Of a stretch of DNA of 44,975 bases, positions 23,935 through 30,931 are shown piece by piece. The DNA is from Candidatus Woesearchaeota archaeon. Its GTDB lineage: Archaea; Nanobdellota; Nanobdellia; Woesearchaeales; ARS49. Under the pieces are notes generated by a model that was not told the DNA's origin, made no database searches, and worked only from the letters and a program-made list of their open reading frames with translations. Location: the NCBI GenBank assembly GCA_016203395.1, contig JACQMV010000008.1:1-44975 (forward strand). The letters are read 5' to 3'. The position numbers and the translations under genes were made by a program. Every line of letters begins with the position of its first letter. Positions within the stretch are counted from its first letter, which is position 1.

Positions 23935-24543
23935 ATGGGTATAGAAAGATTTTGGGTGGTTGATGATACTGACAGACCGTTGATGACTGCTAACTGGGAT
24001 ACGATTCATAATAAGCATGCGCCATTACGCCACAGGGCTGTTGCAGTGCTGATGTATAAAACTCCTGAAAAACAAGAGCTGCTCATTTCCCGGCGTGGTG
24101 AAAAAGTCAAGTATGGTCAAGGAAAATGGCAAGCTTCTGCTGCAGGTCATGTTTCTCACCCGTTTACCTATCCTGAAGCAGCTAAGGCAGAAACATTAGA
24201 AGAACTATTTTACAACAATGTTCTTCCTGATATTAAGTTTGACTGGGTAGGCAGGGTTATTCATTCAAGTAGGACTGAGAATCTTGAGATTGTTGGTGTT
24301 TTTGAAGTGGTTTATAATGGCTCTGTGTTTTTGAACCATGATGAATCTGCTGAGGTTAGATGGAAACAGTATTCTGAGCTAAATGCAGAAATTATAGATG
24401 CTCAGCCGTGCGCTAATATGTATACTAAGACATTCGTGAATGTCATGCTTGCATATTCCAGATGGCGTGATGGAGACAATAAAGCAATACTTCCTCCTTT
24501 TAGCGAACCTGTGCTTGATGATAAACCTCCTCTAACATTTTGA
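23935..24543 (+). CDS. NUDIX hydrolase, isopentenyl-diphosphate isomerase-like subgroup
   Basis: A 202-residue protein. RHRAVAVLMYK opens the NUDIX fold at residue 32. GKWQASAAGHVSHPFTYPEA is followed by AKAETLEELF, which gives a NUDIX box in which the arginine is replaced but the metal-binding glutamates (E-T-L-E-E) remain. The GHVSHP motif and the wide spacing recall type 1 isopentenyl-diphosphate isomerase and its relatives, which use the same fold. True Idi would need its catalytic Cys, which is not seen, so a nucleotide-diphosphate hydrolase is as likely. Leaderless start from a TATA box 24 bp upstream; divergent from the pilin operon. Confidence 0.8.
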   Translation: MGIERFWVVDDTDRPLMTANWDTIHNKHAPLRHRAVAVLMYKTPEKQELLISRRGEKVKYGQGKWQASAAGHVSHPFTYPEAAKAETLEELFYNNVLPDIKFDWVGRVIHSSRTENLEIVGVFEVVYNGSVFLNHDESAEVRWKQYSELNAEIIDAQPCANMYTKTFVNVMLAYSRWRDGDNKAILPPFSEPVLDDKPPLTF

Positions 24544-24570
24544 AGTAAGACCGTCTGATAATAAGTAATT

Positions 24571-24657
24571 TATGGCAAACGAAATAAATTTTCGCATATG
24601 TTTCGTTTGCTATATGAGGAAGAATTTACTATTTTTATACGATTATTAAATTCTTCC
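24571..24657 (-). repeat. Family A hairpin element, short copy A2
   Basis: Hairpin 2 is TATGGCAAACGAA (24571-24583) with TTCGTTTGCTATA (24602-24614), 18-nt loop. Hairpin 1 is GGAAGAATTTA (24618-24628) with TAAATTCTTCC (24647-24657), a perfect 11-bp stem with an 18-nt loop CTATTTTTATACGATTAT. The orientation is opposite to copies A1 and A4, and only the two-hairpin head is present. It lies between the NUDIX gene and tRNA-Val. Confidence 0.85.
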
Positions 24658-24690
24658 GCGATAGTCATTCACTAACGCTCAATCTGTCTA

Positions 24691-24763
24691 TGGGCCCGGC
24701 CAGGTTCGAACTGGCGACCTCATCCACGTCAAGGATGCGTCATGACCACTAGACCACGGGCCC
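24691..24763 (-). tRNA. tRNA-Val(GAC)
   Basis: The minus strand gives a 73-nt cloverleaf: acceptor GGGCCCG/CGGGCCC, D-arm GTC..GAC, anticodon stem CATCC/GGATG with loop TTGACGT (anticodon GAC, valine), T-stem GCCAG/CTGGC with loop TTCGAAC, discriminator A. CCA is not encoded. No insertion is present. Confidence 0.93.
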
Positions 24764-24787
24764 TTGACAGCACCCTATCATGCGCAG

Positions 24788-24796
24788 GTTTATAAG
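24788..24796. promoter_or_regulatory. Symmetric TATA box serving tRNA-Val (minus) and the lipoprotein gene (plus)
   Basis: GTTTATAAG reads as CTTATAAAC on the other strand, TATA-like both ways. Its centre is 26 bp before the ATG at 24819 and about 30 bp before the tRNA 5' end at 24763. Confidence 0.5.
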
Positions 24797-24818
24797 GATA
24801 ATTATTCCTTGGCTGCTT

Positions 24819-25103
24819 ATGAGACCATTACTGGTTAGTGGTTTGTGTGTAATTCTCGGTTGTGTTTCTCCTTCCCAAAAGAAGAGTTCTTTTACTGATT
24901 TTGTTGATTATAATAAGGATGGTAAGATGGACAGAAGAACTACGTTTGTTGAAGAAAATAAATACCTTTTGCTTCCTAAAGATGCCCGGCTTCGTGGCAG
25001 CTCTTCAGAAAGGCGTAATGTTGTCAGTAAGTATATTGAAATAATGCAGGATGATGGCAGCTATGCTCCTCAGATGCTTATATCTATTGATATTGCAGAT
25101 TAG
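24819..25103 (+). CDS. Small lipoprotein with an EF-hand-like loop
   Basis: About 94 residues from the ATG at 24819. An ATG at 24780 is in frame, but it lies upstream of the TATA box at 24788-24796, so it is unlikely to be used. The N-terminus MRPLLVSGLCVILGCVSPS ends in a lipobox (ILGC), predicting lipid anchoring on the outside of the membrane. Shortly after comes DYNKDGKMD, a D-x-N-x-D-G-x-x-D calcium-binding loop as in dockerin/EF-hand repeats, though only one is present. No further domain is recognised. Confidence 0.7.
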   Translation: MRPLLVSGLCVILGCVSPSQKKSSFTDFVDYNKDGKMDRRTTFVEENKYLLLPKDARLRGSSSERRNVVSKYIEIMQDDGSYAPQMLISIDIAD

Positions 25104-25113
25104 AGTGTGCATT

Positions 25114-25770
25114 TCAAGCATTTTTTATTAGCTGTTTGATTGCGTTGTATCCTGCTGTGAGGTGTTTTTCTCTTACTATAATTGTTAGTTCCGTGAATGT
25201 TGACACGAGTTCTACTATTGGTATTGATTCCCATGCTAATGTTCTTGTTGCCATGAACAAAAGCCCGACTTCGTTTATTGCTGTTGGTGGCAGTTTGATT
25301 GTTATTGATGTCAATCCTTCAATCTCGCTAAGTATCTTTTCTCCTTTAAGTGTGCTGAAGAACTGTTTTTTGTATCTTTTGTTTGAGATTATTGTTGCCT
25401 GGTGCACTCCCTGTGTTATTGTGAGGAAGTCGCCTTGATCAAAATTAACCTTATCATATAATGACTTCAGTATTTTGAATAGAGTGGATGATTTAAGTAA
25501 GGTTATTTCAAATAATTCTGATTGCAGCACTATGTCTGTGTCTTTGTCAAATCTTATTTTATCTGTAAAGCCAGTTTGTAGTTTTTCGCTTAGCCGCCTT
25601 AATGCCATTGTTATTGCTTGGTTTTTTGCGGTTTTACCTGTCTCTTGTTCAATTTCTTTTTTCATTAGTTCTGCTAAGTTTGCGTAATTGATTACTGCTT
25701 TTGAGAGCCCTTCTTGCAGGAATGGTCTTCTTCTTACAATCTCCTCAACAGCTCTTGCAATGCTTGCCAT
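25114..25770 (-). CDS. ACT-domain protein with a helical N-terminus
   Basis: A 218-residue protein. The first 75 residues are helical (IARAVEEIVRRRPFLQEGLS, then a KNQAITMALRRL stretch) and resemble a winged-helix or dimerisation region. The end, from about residue 155, has the aspartokinase-type ACT pattern: SITIKLPPTAINEVGLLFMA, then TLAWESIPIVELVS and ELTIIVREKHLTAGYNAIKQL. ACT domains bind amino acids or other small ligands; a ligand-sensing regulator is plausible but not shown. Leaderless from the palindromic TATA at 25791-25804. Confidence 0.72.
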   Translation of the reverse strand: MASIARAVEEIVRRRPFLQEGLSKAVINYANLAELMKKEIEQETGKTAKNQAITMALRRLSEKLQTGFTDKIRFDKDTDIVLQSELFEITLLKSSTLFKILKSLYDKVNFDQGDFLTITQGVHQATIISNKRYKKQFFSTLKGEKILSEIEGLTSITIKLPPTAINEVGLLFMATRTLAWESIPIVELVSTFTELTIIVREKHLTAGYNAIKQLIKNA

Positions 25771-25790
25771 AACTTTTTAACAGCATTTTT

Positions 25791-25804
25791 GTTATTATAA
25801 TAAC
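25791..25804. promoter_or_regulatory. Palindromic bidirectional TATA box
   Basis: GTTATTATAATAAC is a perfect 14-bp palindrome. Its centre is 27 bp from the ATG of the minus-strand ACT gene (25770) and would place plus-strand start near 25823, 18 bases before the ATG at 25841. Confidence 0.55.
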
Positions 25805-25840
25805 ATCATGTTAATATTCCTTTCGGTTTTTGTTATTGCT

Positions 25841-26968
25841 ATGCAAACACACAGTTGGGAACGGATGGACAGATGCTGTCTTGTTGGGCGACAGGAGCAT
25901 CATGTTATAGAAAGTGCTATCAGAAATACGCAGTATGGTGATATTGTTTTTGAGGAATTGCGTCCTTTTCTTGAAAAGGAGCATTGTTCTATTAGTGCAG
26001 TTGTTAATGGATGCCTTCAGGCATTATCTTTCTTTACTTATGACATAGAAAGAAACAGTAGGGTGAAACCAACCAGTGAGCTTATTGCTTTTGCTGCAAC
26101 AAGGCAGTCAGCATTTGATCTTGTGGGCTATTGGAAAACACATTTCAGCCCGGTTAATGGCTGCCAGAGATTATGCAATATTCGCGTGGCTCTGGATGAC
26201 ATCTGTGGCAGTAGGTTTATTGCAGAGGCGTTGAACGCTCATGGCTTCAGGGTTGAGGCAGTTCTTCCTGATTATTTTAAGATTGGAGAACATTCTTTTT
26301 CTGTTGCAGAATATGCCTTTAATACTTCTGAACGGGATGCAGTGTTTCCTGAAAGAGATGCTTTGCTTCCAAAGATCATGAATGATGTTTTTCTGAACTC
26401 TGATGTTGTGGCTTACCCGAATGCATGGCTTAATAGCATGTGCAAAAAGCTATCTGGGGCTTTTGAGCTTAGAAGAGCAGTGTTGAATGATTCAGCCATG
26501 ATTGTTGAGTTGTTATCTCATGTTTTTCCCATTTATGGAACATGTAATCTTGCTGAAGCAATCCCTGTGATGCTGAGCAACAATAGCTCTGTTGCGCCTA
26601 TTGTTTATGTTAGTGCAGATAGAACATCAGGAAGAGTTGTTGGAACTTGTACTGTTGAGAAGTATCCTTTTGCGACAGCAGAACTTACTGATGTTGCGGT
26701 TCATCCTGACTTTAATGGTAATGGATTGGGAACTGCTTTGTGTTATCTTGCTTTGTGTGAAGCCAGATGTCATGGTGTTTTGCATTATTATTGTGATGAC
26801 GTTCCTGATTCACCTATGAATAAAGTAGCAAAGCGTTTAGGTGCTTCTCTTTGCGGGATTCATCGTTGCCATGTGAGAATCAGCACTCGCAATCTTCGTG
26901 ATGCTCTTGGCAGGGACGATGCCTATGTTGATTTAGTAGTGTGTTCTGGCTCAACGGAGTTTGTATGA
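25841..26968 (+). CDS. GNAT acetyltransferase with an AblB-like two-part layout
   Basis: About 375 residues from the ATG at 25841; an upstream ATG at 25808 falls before the predicted transcription start. The C-terminal domain shows GNAT motif A as ELTDVAVHPDFNGNGLGTAL (near residue 285), with the acetyl-CoA loop reading N-G-N-G-L-G, followed by a helix and a beta-bulge region. The middle (VALDDICGSRFIAEALNAHG, then VEAVLPDYFKIG) resembles the region before the GNAT part in beta-lysine N6-acetyltransferase (AblB). No ablA (lysine 2,3-aminomutase) is adjacent, so the substrate is uncertain. Its stop overlaps the next ATG (ATGA). Confidence 0.72.
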   Translation: MQTHSWERMDRCCLVGRQEHHVIESAIRNTQYGDIVFEELRPFLEKEHCSISAVVNGCLQALSFFTYDIERNSRVKPTSELIAFAATRQSAFDLVGYWKTHFSPVNGCQRLCNIRVALDDICGSRFIAEALNAHGFRVEAVLPDYFKIGEHSFSVAEYAFNTSERDAVFPERDALLPKIMNDVFLNSDVVAYPNAWLNSMCKKLSGAFELRRAVLNDSAMIVELLSHVFPIYGTCNLAEAIPVMLSNNSSVAPIVYVSADRTSGRVVGTCTVEKYPFATAELTDVAVHPDFNGNGLGTALCYLALCEARCHGVLHYYCDDVPDSPMNKVAKRLGASLCGIHRCHVRISTRNLRDALGRDDAYVDLVVCSGSTEFV

Positions 26969-27627
26969 ATACCGTTGTCACAGGTGCTGGTTCATTGTTC
27001 GGGTTTGCATTACATCCTTTTTTTGTTTTTGATTTCAGTGCTTCAAATGAGGATACTAAAAACATGAATCTTAGTGATGCTAATGTTTTTGATAGTCATG
27101 TAAAATCTATGATTAAAAAGAATAATGCCGTTGTTGGTATTGGCAAGTATGCTGAAGACAGGGTTATTTATCAAAGAAGTGCATTATTCGGAAATGAAAG
27201 AACAATTCATTTAGGTGTTGATATCATTCTTCCTGCTGGAACAGCAGTGCATTCGCCTTTTGATGGCGTTGTTCACAGTTTTGATGATAATAAGGGTTTT
27301 GGCGACTATGGCCCAACAATCATTCTTCAGCACGAGATTGATGGTTTTGTTTTTTTCACTCTTTATGGACACCTTAGCAGGGAGTCACTCATCAGTATTG
27401 CAGAAGGGCAAAGAATTGTTAAAAGTCAGATAATAGGAGAGATTGGCTCTAAAGAGATTAATGGACAGTGGTTTGAGCATCTTCATTTTCAGATAATTCT
27501 TGACATGCTCAACAAAAAAGGAGATTTTCCAGGAGTTTGCTGCAAAGATGAAAAGGATAAATGGTTGCGCCTCTGTCCTGATCCGACACAAATACTTAAA
27601 ATCCCACAGCTTTATAAAACACTTTAA
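26965..27627 (+). CDS. M23-family (LytM-type) metallopeptidase
   Basis: About 220 residues from the ATG at 26965, which overlaps the upstream stop as ATGA. M23 zinc ligands are visible: H82 and D86 in HLGVDIILPAGTAVHSPFDG, and the HxH pair H172/H174 in WFEHLHFQI. The fold-typical YGPTIILQHE and FTLYGHLS lie between. The family usually cuts glycyl bonds in peptidoglycan; archaea generally lack murein, so the substrate is open. No Sec signal is evident, though residues 1-27 are fairly hydrophobic. The operon context is a GNAT gene before and a sugar-nucleotide SDR 12 bases after. Confidence 0.82.
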   Translation: MNTVVTGAGSLFGFALHPFFVFDFSASNEDTKNMNLSDANVFDSHVKSMIKKNNAVVGIGKYAEDRVIYQRSALFGNERTIHLGVDIILPAGTAVHSPFDGVVHSFDDNKGFGDYGPTIILQHEIDGFVFFTLYGHLSRESLISIAEGQRIVKSQIIGEIGSKEINGQWFEHLHFQIILDMLNKKGDFPGVCCKDEKDKWLRLCPDPTQILKIPQLYKTL

Positions 27628-27639
27628 GTTTGTGAAGTT

Positions 27640-28611
27640 ATGCGAATACTTGTTACTGGTGCAGCAGGGTTTCTTGGCACAAACCTTTGTCTGCGATTAA
27701 TTAAAGAAGGGCACAAGGTTATCGGGGTTGATAATTTTCAGACAGGCCGGCTTGATAACATCACAATGCTTAAGGAAGCCAGCAAAAAGGACCCTATTGC
27801 TTTTTTCAATGTTGATATTACGCAAGCATTTGATTACAATAGAGAATACAATGGAAAGCTGGATTGGATTTTTCATCTTGCCTGTCCTGCTTCACCGCCA
27901 CATTATCAAAAGGATATGCGGAATACTGTTCTTGTTAATGTTCTTGGAACAGATAACGCAATACAGATGGCGAAAGCGCACAATGCAAGAATACTTCTAG
28001 CATCAACATCAGAGGTGTATGGTGATCCTTTGGAGCACCCTCAAAAAGAAACGTACTGGGGGCGCCGTAATCCTTTCGGTCCAAGATCCTGCTACGATGA
28101 AGGGAAAGCAGCAGCCGAGGCATTAATGTTTGCTGCAATTAACCAAGCAGGTGTGAAAGGTAGGATTGCAAGAATTTTCAACACCTATGGCCCGTTTATG
28201 GATGCTAATGACGGTCGTGTTGTTTCTAATTTTATTGTAAAATCATTAAAAAACGATTCTTTGGAAGTTTATGGCGATGGTTCTCAAACTAGAAGTATCT
28301 GTTTTGTTGATGATATGATTGACGGCCTGATTAAATTAATGGAATCAGATGTTCAGGAGCCAGTGAATCTTGGTAATCCTGATGAAAAAACAGTTCTGGA
28401 GCTTGCGAGAATAATACTCAAATTAACTCGCTCTTCTTCTGCAATAATTCATAAGCCATTGCCTATTGATGATCCGAAACAAAGGTGTCCGGATATTTCA
28501 AAAGCAAAAAAACTTCTAAACTGGCAGTCAAAAGTAAGCATTGAAGAAGGTATCAAAAAAACAATTCCGTATTTCAGGAAAGTATTAGAATTATCAGCAG
28601 GTAATGTATGA
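27640..28611 (+). CDS. UDP-glucuronate decarboxylase-like NAD-dependent SDR
   Basis: A 323-residue extended SDR. The Rossmann loop GAAGFLGTNL is at residues 7-16. The block ASTSEVYGDPLEHPQ contains the catalytic Ser/Thr, and the CYDEGKAAAEAL block holds the YxxxK pair. GRRNPFGPRSCYDEGK and ARIFNTYGPFMD are characteristic of UDP-glucuronic acid decarboxylases (UDP-xylose synthase), which use NAD+ to make UDP-xylose. This suggests glycan or exopolysaccharide synthesis. The stop overlaps the start of the next gene by 4 bases. Confidence 0.85.
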   Translation: MRILVTGAAGFLGTNLCLRLIKEGHKVIGVDNFQTGRLDNITMLKEASKKDPIAFFNVDITQAFDYNREYNGKLDWIFHLACPASPPHYQKDMRNTVLVNVLGTDNAIQMAKAHNARILLASTSEVYGDPLEHPQKETYWGRRNPFGPRSCYDEGKAAAEALMFAAINQAGVKGRIARIFNTYGPFMDANDGRVVSNFIVKSLKNDSLEVYGDGSQTRSICFVDDMIDGLIKLMESDVQEPVNLGNPDEKTVLELARIILKLTRSSSAIIHKPLPIDDPKQRCPDISKAKKLLNWQSKVSIEEGIKKTIPYFRKVLELSAGNV

Positions 28612-29099
28612 GCTTCTACGTTATTATTCGCGGACCGTTGGGGTGTGGAAAAACAACAGTATCAAAAATTCTTTGTAGGGTATTAAACGCCGAATACGTT
28701 TCGTTTGATAATGTTCTTGAGGACAACGGGTTGGATAAAGAGAATTATGCGTTTACTGCTGAGGATTTTATTAAAGCAAACGCGATTGTACTAGATTCTG
28801 CTCAAAAGTGGCTGAATGAAAACAAGATAGTTGTTTTTGATGGATGTTTTTATTTTAAAGAGCAAATAAAACATCTTGAGGAAAATCTTTCTGGCAAGGG
28901 GTATACATTCACATTGAAATGTTCGCTAAATACATGCATAAAAAGAGATAGCAGTAGAGCAAAAGTTTATGGTGAGCAGGCAGCAAAAGAAGTTTACCTG
29001 CTTGTTTCAAAATTTGATTATGGGATCATCATTAATACCGAAGACAAAACTGAAAAAGCAGCTGCTAACGAAATACTATCGCATCTCCCGGAAAGATAA
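28608..29099 (+). CDS. Small P-loop kinase-like protein
   Basis: A 163-residue protein with a Walker A loop GPLGCGKTTVSK at residues 9-20, then VSFDNVLEDNG, a possible substrate-binding segment, and VVFDGCFYF near residue 75 as the Walker B-like strand. A lid-like region follows with RDSSRAKVYGEQAA. This is the layout of small nucleotide or sugar kinases (AAA_33/shikimate kinase-like), but the substrate is not evident. It is last in the apparent GNAT/M23/SDR operon, all overlapping or closely spaced. Confidence 0.75.
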   Translation: MSFYVIIRGPLGCGKTTVSKILCRVLNAEYVSFDNVLEDNGLDKENYAFTAEDFIKANAIVLDSAQKWLNENKIVVFDGCFYFKEQIKHLEENLSGKGYTFTLKCSLNTCIKRDSSRAKVYGEQAAKEVYLLVSKFDYGIIINTEDKTEKAAANEILSHLPER

Positions 29100-29159
29100 T
29101 CCGCGTCTATAAGCATTATCGTGATGGTCAAAAGCTGGAAAGTTAACAGTTATTCTTAT

Positions 29160-29975
29160 TCAAGCCATAACGGGCTCGGCAGTATGCTGTGAGTCCATCA
29201 TTTCTGCAAGAGTGAATCTTTTTGTGTTTAAACGCCAGACTTTAAGCGCATATCCCAAGCTTTTTTTCGGTTCTGGATGGATGACAAAATATTTAGCGTT
29301 TTCGTTCCATAAGCACACTCTGTTTCTGCCTGCTGTTTTGGCTAATTGCATGTTGTAATCTGCTCTCTGCGCTGCTGACTCGTATGGTTCTGCACGTTCT
29401 TTTTCCCATTTCGTTAGCCCTATAGAGATTGTTATCTCTTCGTGTGGGCTCGTTTTTATGCTTTCAGTGGCTATGAGTAATCTACACCTGTTCGCTGCAG
29501 ATAGTGCAGAATAATCGTGTTCTGTTGCAAGTATCAGCTCCATTTCTTCTCCGTGCAGATGGTATGCTTTTCTAAATTTCTTGTCGCCTACTTCTTTAAG
29601 CCGGTCTGTTTCTCTTATAGATTTTGCTAACGTGCTTACTGTAAGCCGAAGAACATTATCGCCAACCTTTTCTCCGTATATTTTGTTGAATCTGCCGAAA
29701 TAATCTATGTCTATTTTAGCAACGTAAACGCTGTTTTCTCCATTTAGCCGTCTGTTGCCTATTTTTGACAAAGATAGTCTGTTAACATCATCATCTCTCA
29801 CAGTTGAGTTATTGTGTCCACTTACAGGGTTTGTTGTTGCCAGTGTTTGTAAGTGCTCCACAACTTCTATCACTCCTTGAAGTCCTGTAGCTTTAGGATT
29901 GTGAGCCCATAATTGCTTCAGGTATTCAACAGCGTTGCGGTATTTTCCCGAGTCATAGAGCTTACTCTTTGCCAT
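29160..29975 (-). CDS. Degenerate GGDEF-domain protein
   Basis: About 271 residues from the ATG at 29975, which has a TATA-like box 26 bp upstream. An N-terminal helical region of about 80 residues precedes a GGDEF fold. AKIDIDYFGRFN (residues 86-97) carries the metal-binding Asp and the substrate-contacting Asn. The signature loop is HGEEM (141-145) instead of GGDEF/GGEEF. The fold continues through ITISIGLTKWE and ends with ADYNMQLAKTAGRNRVCLW, typical of the family. No RxxD inhibitory site is seen. With the first Gly and Phe lost, cyclic-di-GMP synthesis is doubtful; GTP binding is possible. GGDEF proteins are rare in archaea. Confidence 0.78.
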   Translation of the reverse strand: MAKSKLYDSGKYRNAVEYLKQLWAHNPKATGLQGVIEVVEHLQTLATTNPVSGHNNSTVRDDDVNRLSLSKIGNRRLNGENSVYVAKIDIDYFGRFNKIYGEKVGDNVLRLTVSTLAKSIRETDRLKEVGDKKFRKAYHLHGEEMELILATEHDYSALSAANRCRLLIATESIKTSPHEEITISIGLTKWEKERAEPYESAAQRADYNMQLAKTAGRNRVCLWNENAKYFVIHPEPKKSLGYALKVWRLNTKRFTLAEMMDSQHTAEPVMA

Positions 29976-30085
29976 TAGTATAATAAGTACTGGTTTAATT
30001 ATAAAGATGTGCAAAACTGGCGAGTTTTCTTTATTTGAATCATTCTAATGGCTTATTACTTACCAAAACAGATAAAAAAAGAAAG

Positions 30086-30103
30086 GTTACCATTATTGGT
30101 AAC
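30086..30103. promoter_or_regulatory. Candidate operator of the SUF operon
   Basis: GTTACC (30086-30091) and GGTAAC (30098-30103) form an inverted repeat with a 6-bp spacer that abuts the TATA box (TTTATATAAC, 30105-30114). That box lies 26 bp before the ATG at 30135. A partner bound here would block the BRE/TATA. The first gene of the operon encodes a cysteine-bearing HTH protein. Confidence 0.6.
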
Positions 30104-30134
30104 ATTTATATAACTCATCTTACTTTATAGTTGT

Positions 30135-30629
30135 ATGGGTGTTCGTGAGCTTGCTTTTGAGTGCATTTCTAGTTCGGAGCATGGTGTTACTTTGCAGGAA
30201 GTCTGCTCTTTTCTTGCTCTTGAGCGTCATACTGTTGCAAAGTATTTGGATGTTTTGCGCTCGCAGGGTTTGATTAATTTTAAGCAGGCTGGCATGTCTA
30301 AGCTTTGGTTTGCTACTAAGCACCCATTTATTGAGGTTTTGAAAAATGAGGATATTTCTGATGGCATTAAGTCAATTGCTGATTCTGTTGGCCGTGTTGC
30401 TATTGTTAATAAGGATTACAAGGTTGAATGGTCTAATTCAGGGATAAAGGAAGCGCAGTGTTTTGAGGCGTTGGCTCATAGTAAGGAGAGGTGTCAGAAT
30501 TGTCCTGCAAGCCGGACTTTTAAGACAGGAAAAGTGCATGAAGCAAATATTGGTGAAACGCTTGTGATTACTCGTCCTTTGAAGGATAATAAGGGAAATG
30601 TTGTTGGGATTGTTGAGATAAGAAAATGA
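30135..30629 (+). CDS. HTH transcriptional regulator with PAS-like domain and cysteine cluster
   Basis: A 164-residue protein. Residues 1-60 are a winged helix-turn-helix (VTLQEVCSFLALERHTVAKY, then LDVLRSQGLI). A PAS-like second half follows, with VGRVAIVNKDYKVEWSNSGI and then C109, C120 and C123 (CQNCPA). This cysteine spacing appears in PAS-related sensors and could hold an Fe-S cluster or sense redox. As first gene of the SUF operon, overlapping the A-type carrier gene by 4 bases and following an inverted repeat at the promoter, it is a good candidate for an autoregulatory Fe-S sensor. Functionally that is analogous to SufR/IscR, but the sequence is not of those families. Confidence 0.78.
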   Translation: MGVRELAFECISSSEHGVTLQEVCSFLALERHTVAKYLDVLRSQGLINFKQAGMSKLWFATKHPFIEVLKNEDISDGIKSIADSVGRVAIVNKDYKVEWSNSGIKEAQCFEALAHSKERCQNCPASRTFKTGKVHEANIGETLVITRPLKDNKGNVVGIVEIRK

Positions 30630-30931
30630 TTGCTATAACACAAAATGCTGAAAAGATAATTCGCTCGCAAGCAAAAAGCGGCGAGGGTTTAAGGATTAAA
30701 GTAGTTGCAGGTGGCTGCGCTGCTTACATGTATGAACTTGGTTTTAGCAAACCATTAGAAGGTGATTCTATTATTCAGCAAGGAGCCGCTCTTGTTATTG
30801 TTGATAAGGATTCTATTAGTTTTCTTAAGGGTTCTGTAGTTGATTATCGTAGTGGATTGCAGAATAATGGTTTTGTTGTCAGAAATCCTAATGTCAAACG
30901 CAGTTGTTCCTGCGGGCATAGTGTAGCATGA
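30626..30931 (+). CDS. A-type Fe-S carrier (HesB/IscA/SufA-like)
   Basis: A 101-residue protein of the HesB/IscA family. The three expected cysteines are C31 (VVAGGCAAYMYELGF) and C94/C96 (RSCSCGHSV) at the C-terminus. These bind an Fe-S cluster or iron and hand clusters to target proteins. The length is near the family norm. It lies between the regulator and sufB with 4-base overlaps on both sides. Confidence 0.9.
   Translation: MIAITQNAEKIIRSQAKSGEGLRIKVVAGGCAAYMYELGFSKPLEGDSIIQQGAALVIVDKDSISFLKGSVVDYRSGLQNNGFVVRNPNVKRSCSCGHSVA

Noticed and set aside
23935-24543. Calling this gene isopentenyl-diphosphate isomerase
   Set aside because: The catalytic cysteine region is not recognisable, so only NUDIX family membership is claimed.
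24691-24763. Reading of this tRNA as tRNA-Asp because of its D-arm
   Set aside because: The perfect CATCC/GGATG stem places GAC at the anticodon, which is valine.
24780-24818. Upstream ATG of the lipoprotein gene
   Set aside because: It precedes the TATA box, so it would not be in the transcript; the ATG at 24819 also gives a cleaner lipoprotein signal.
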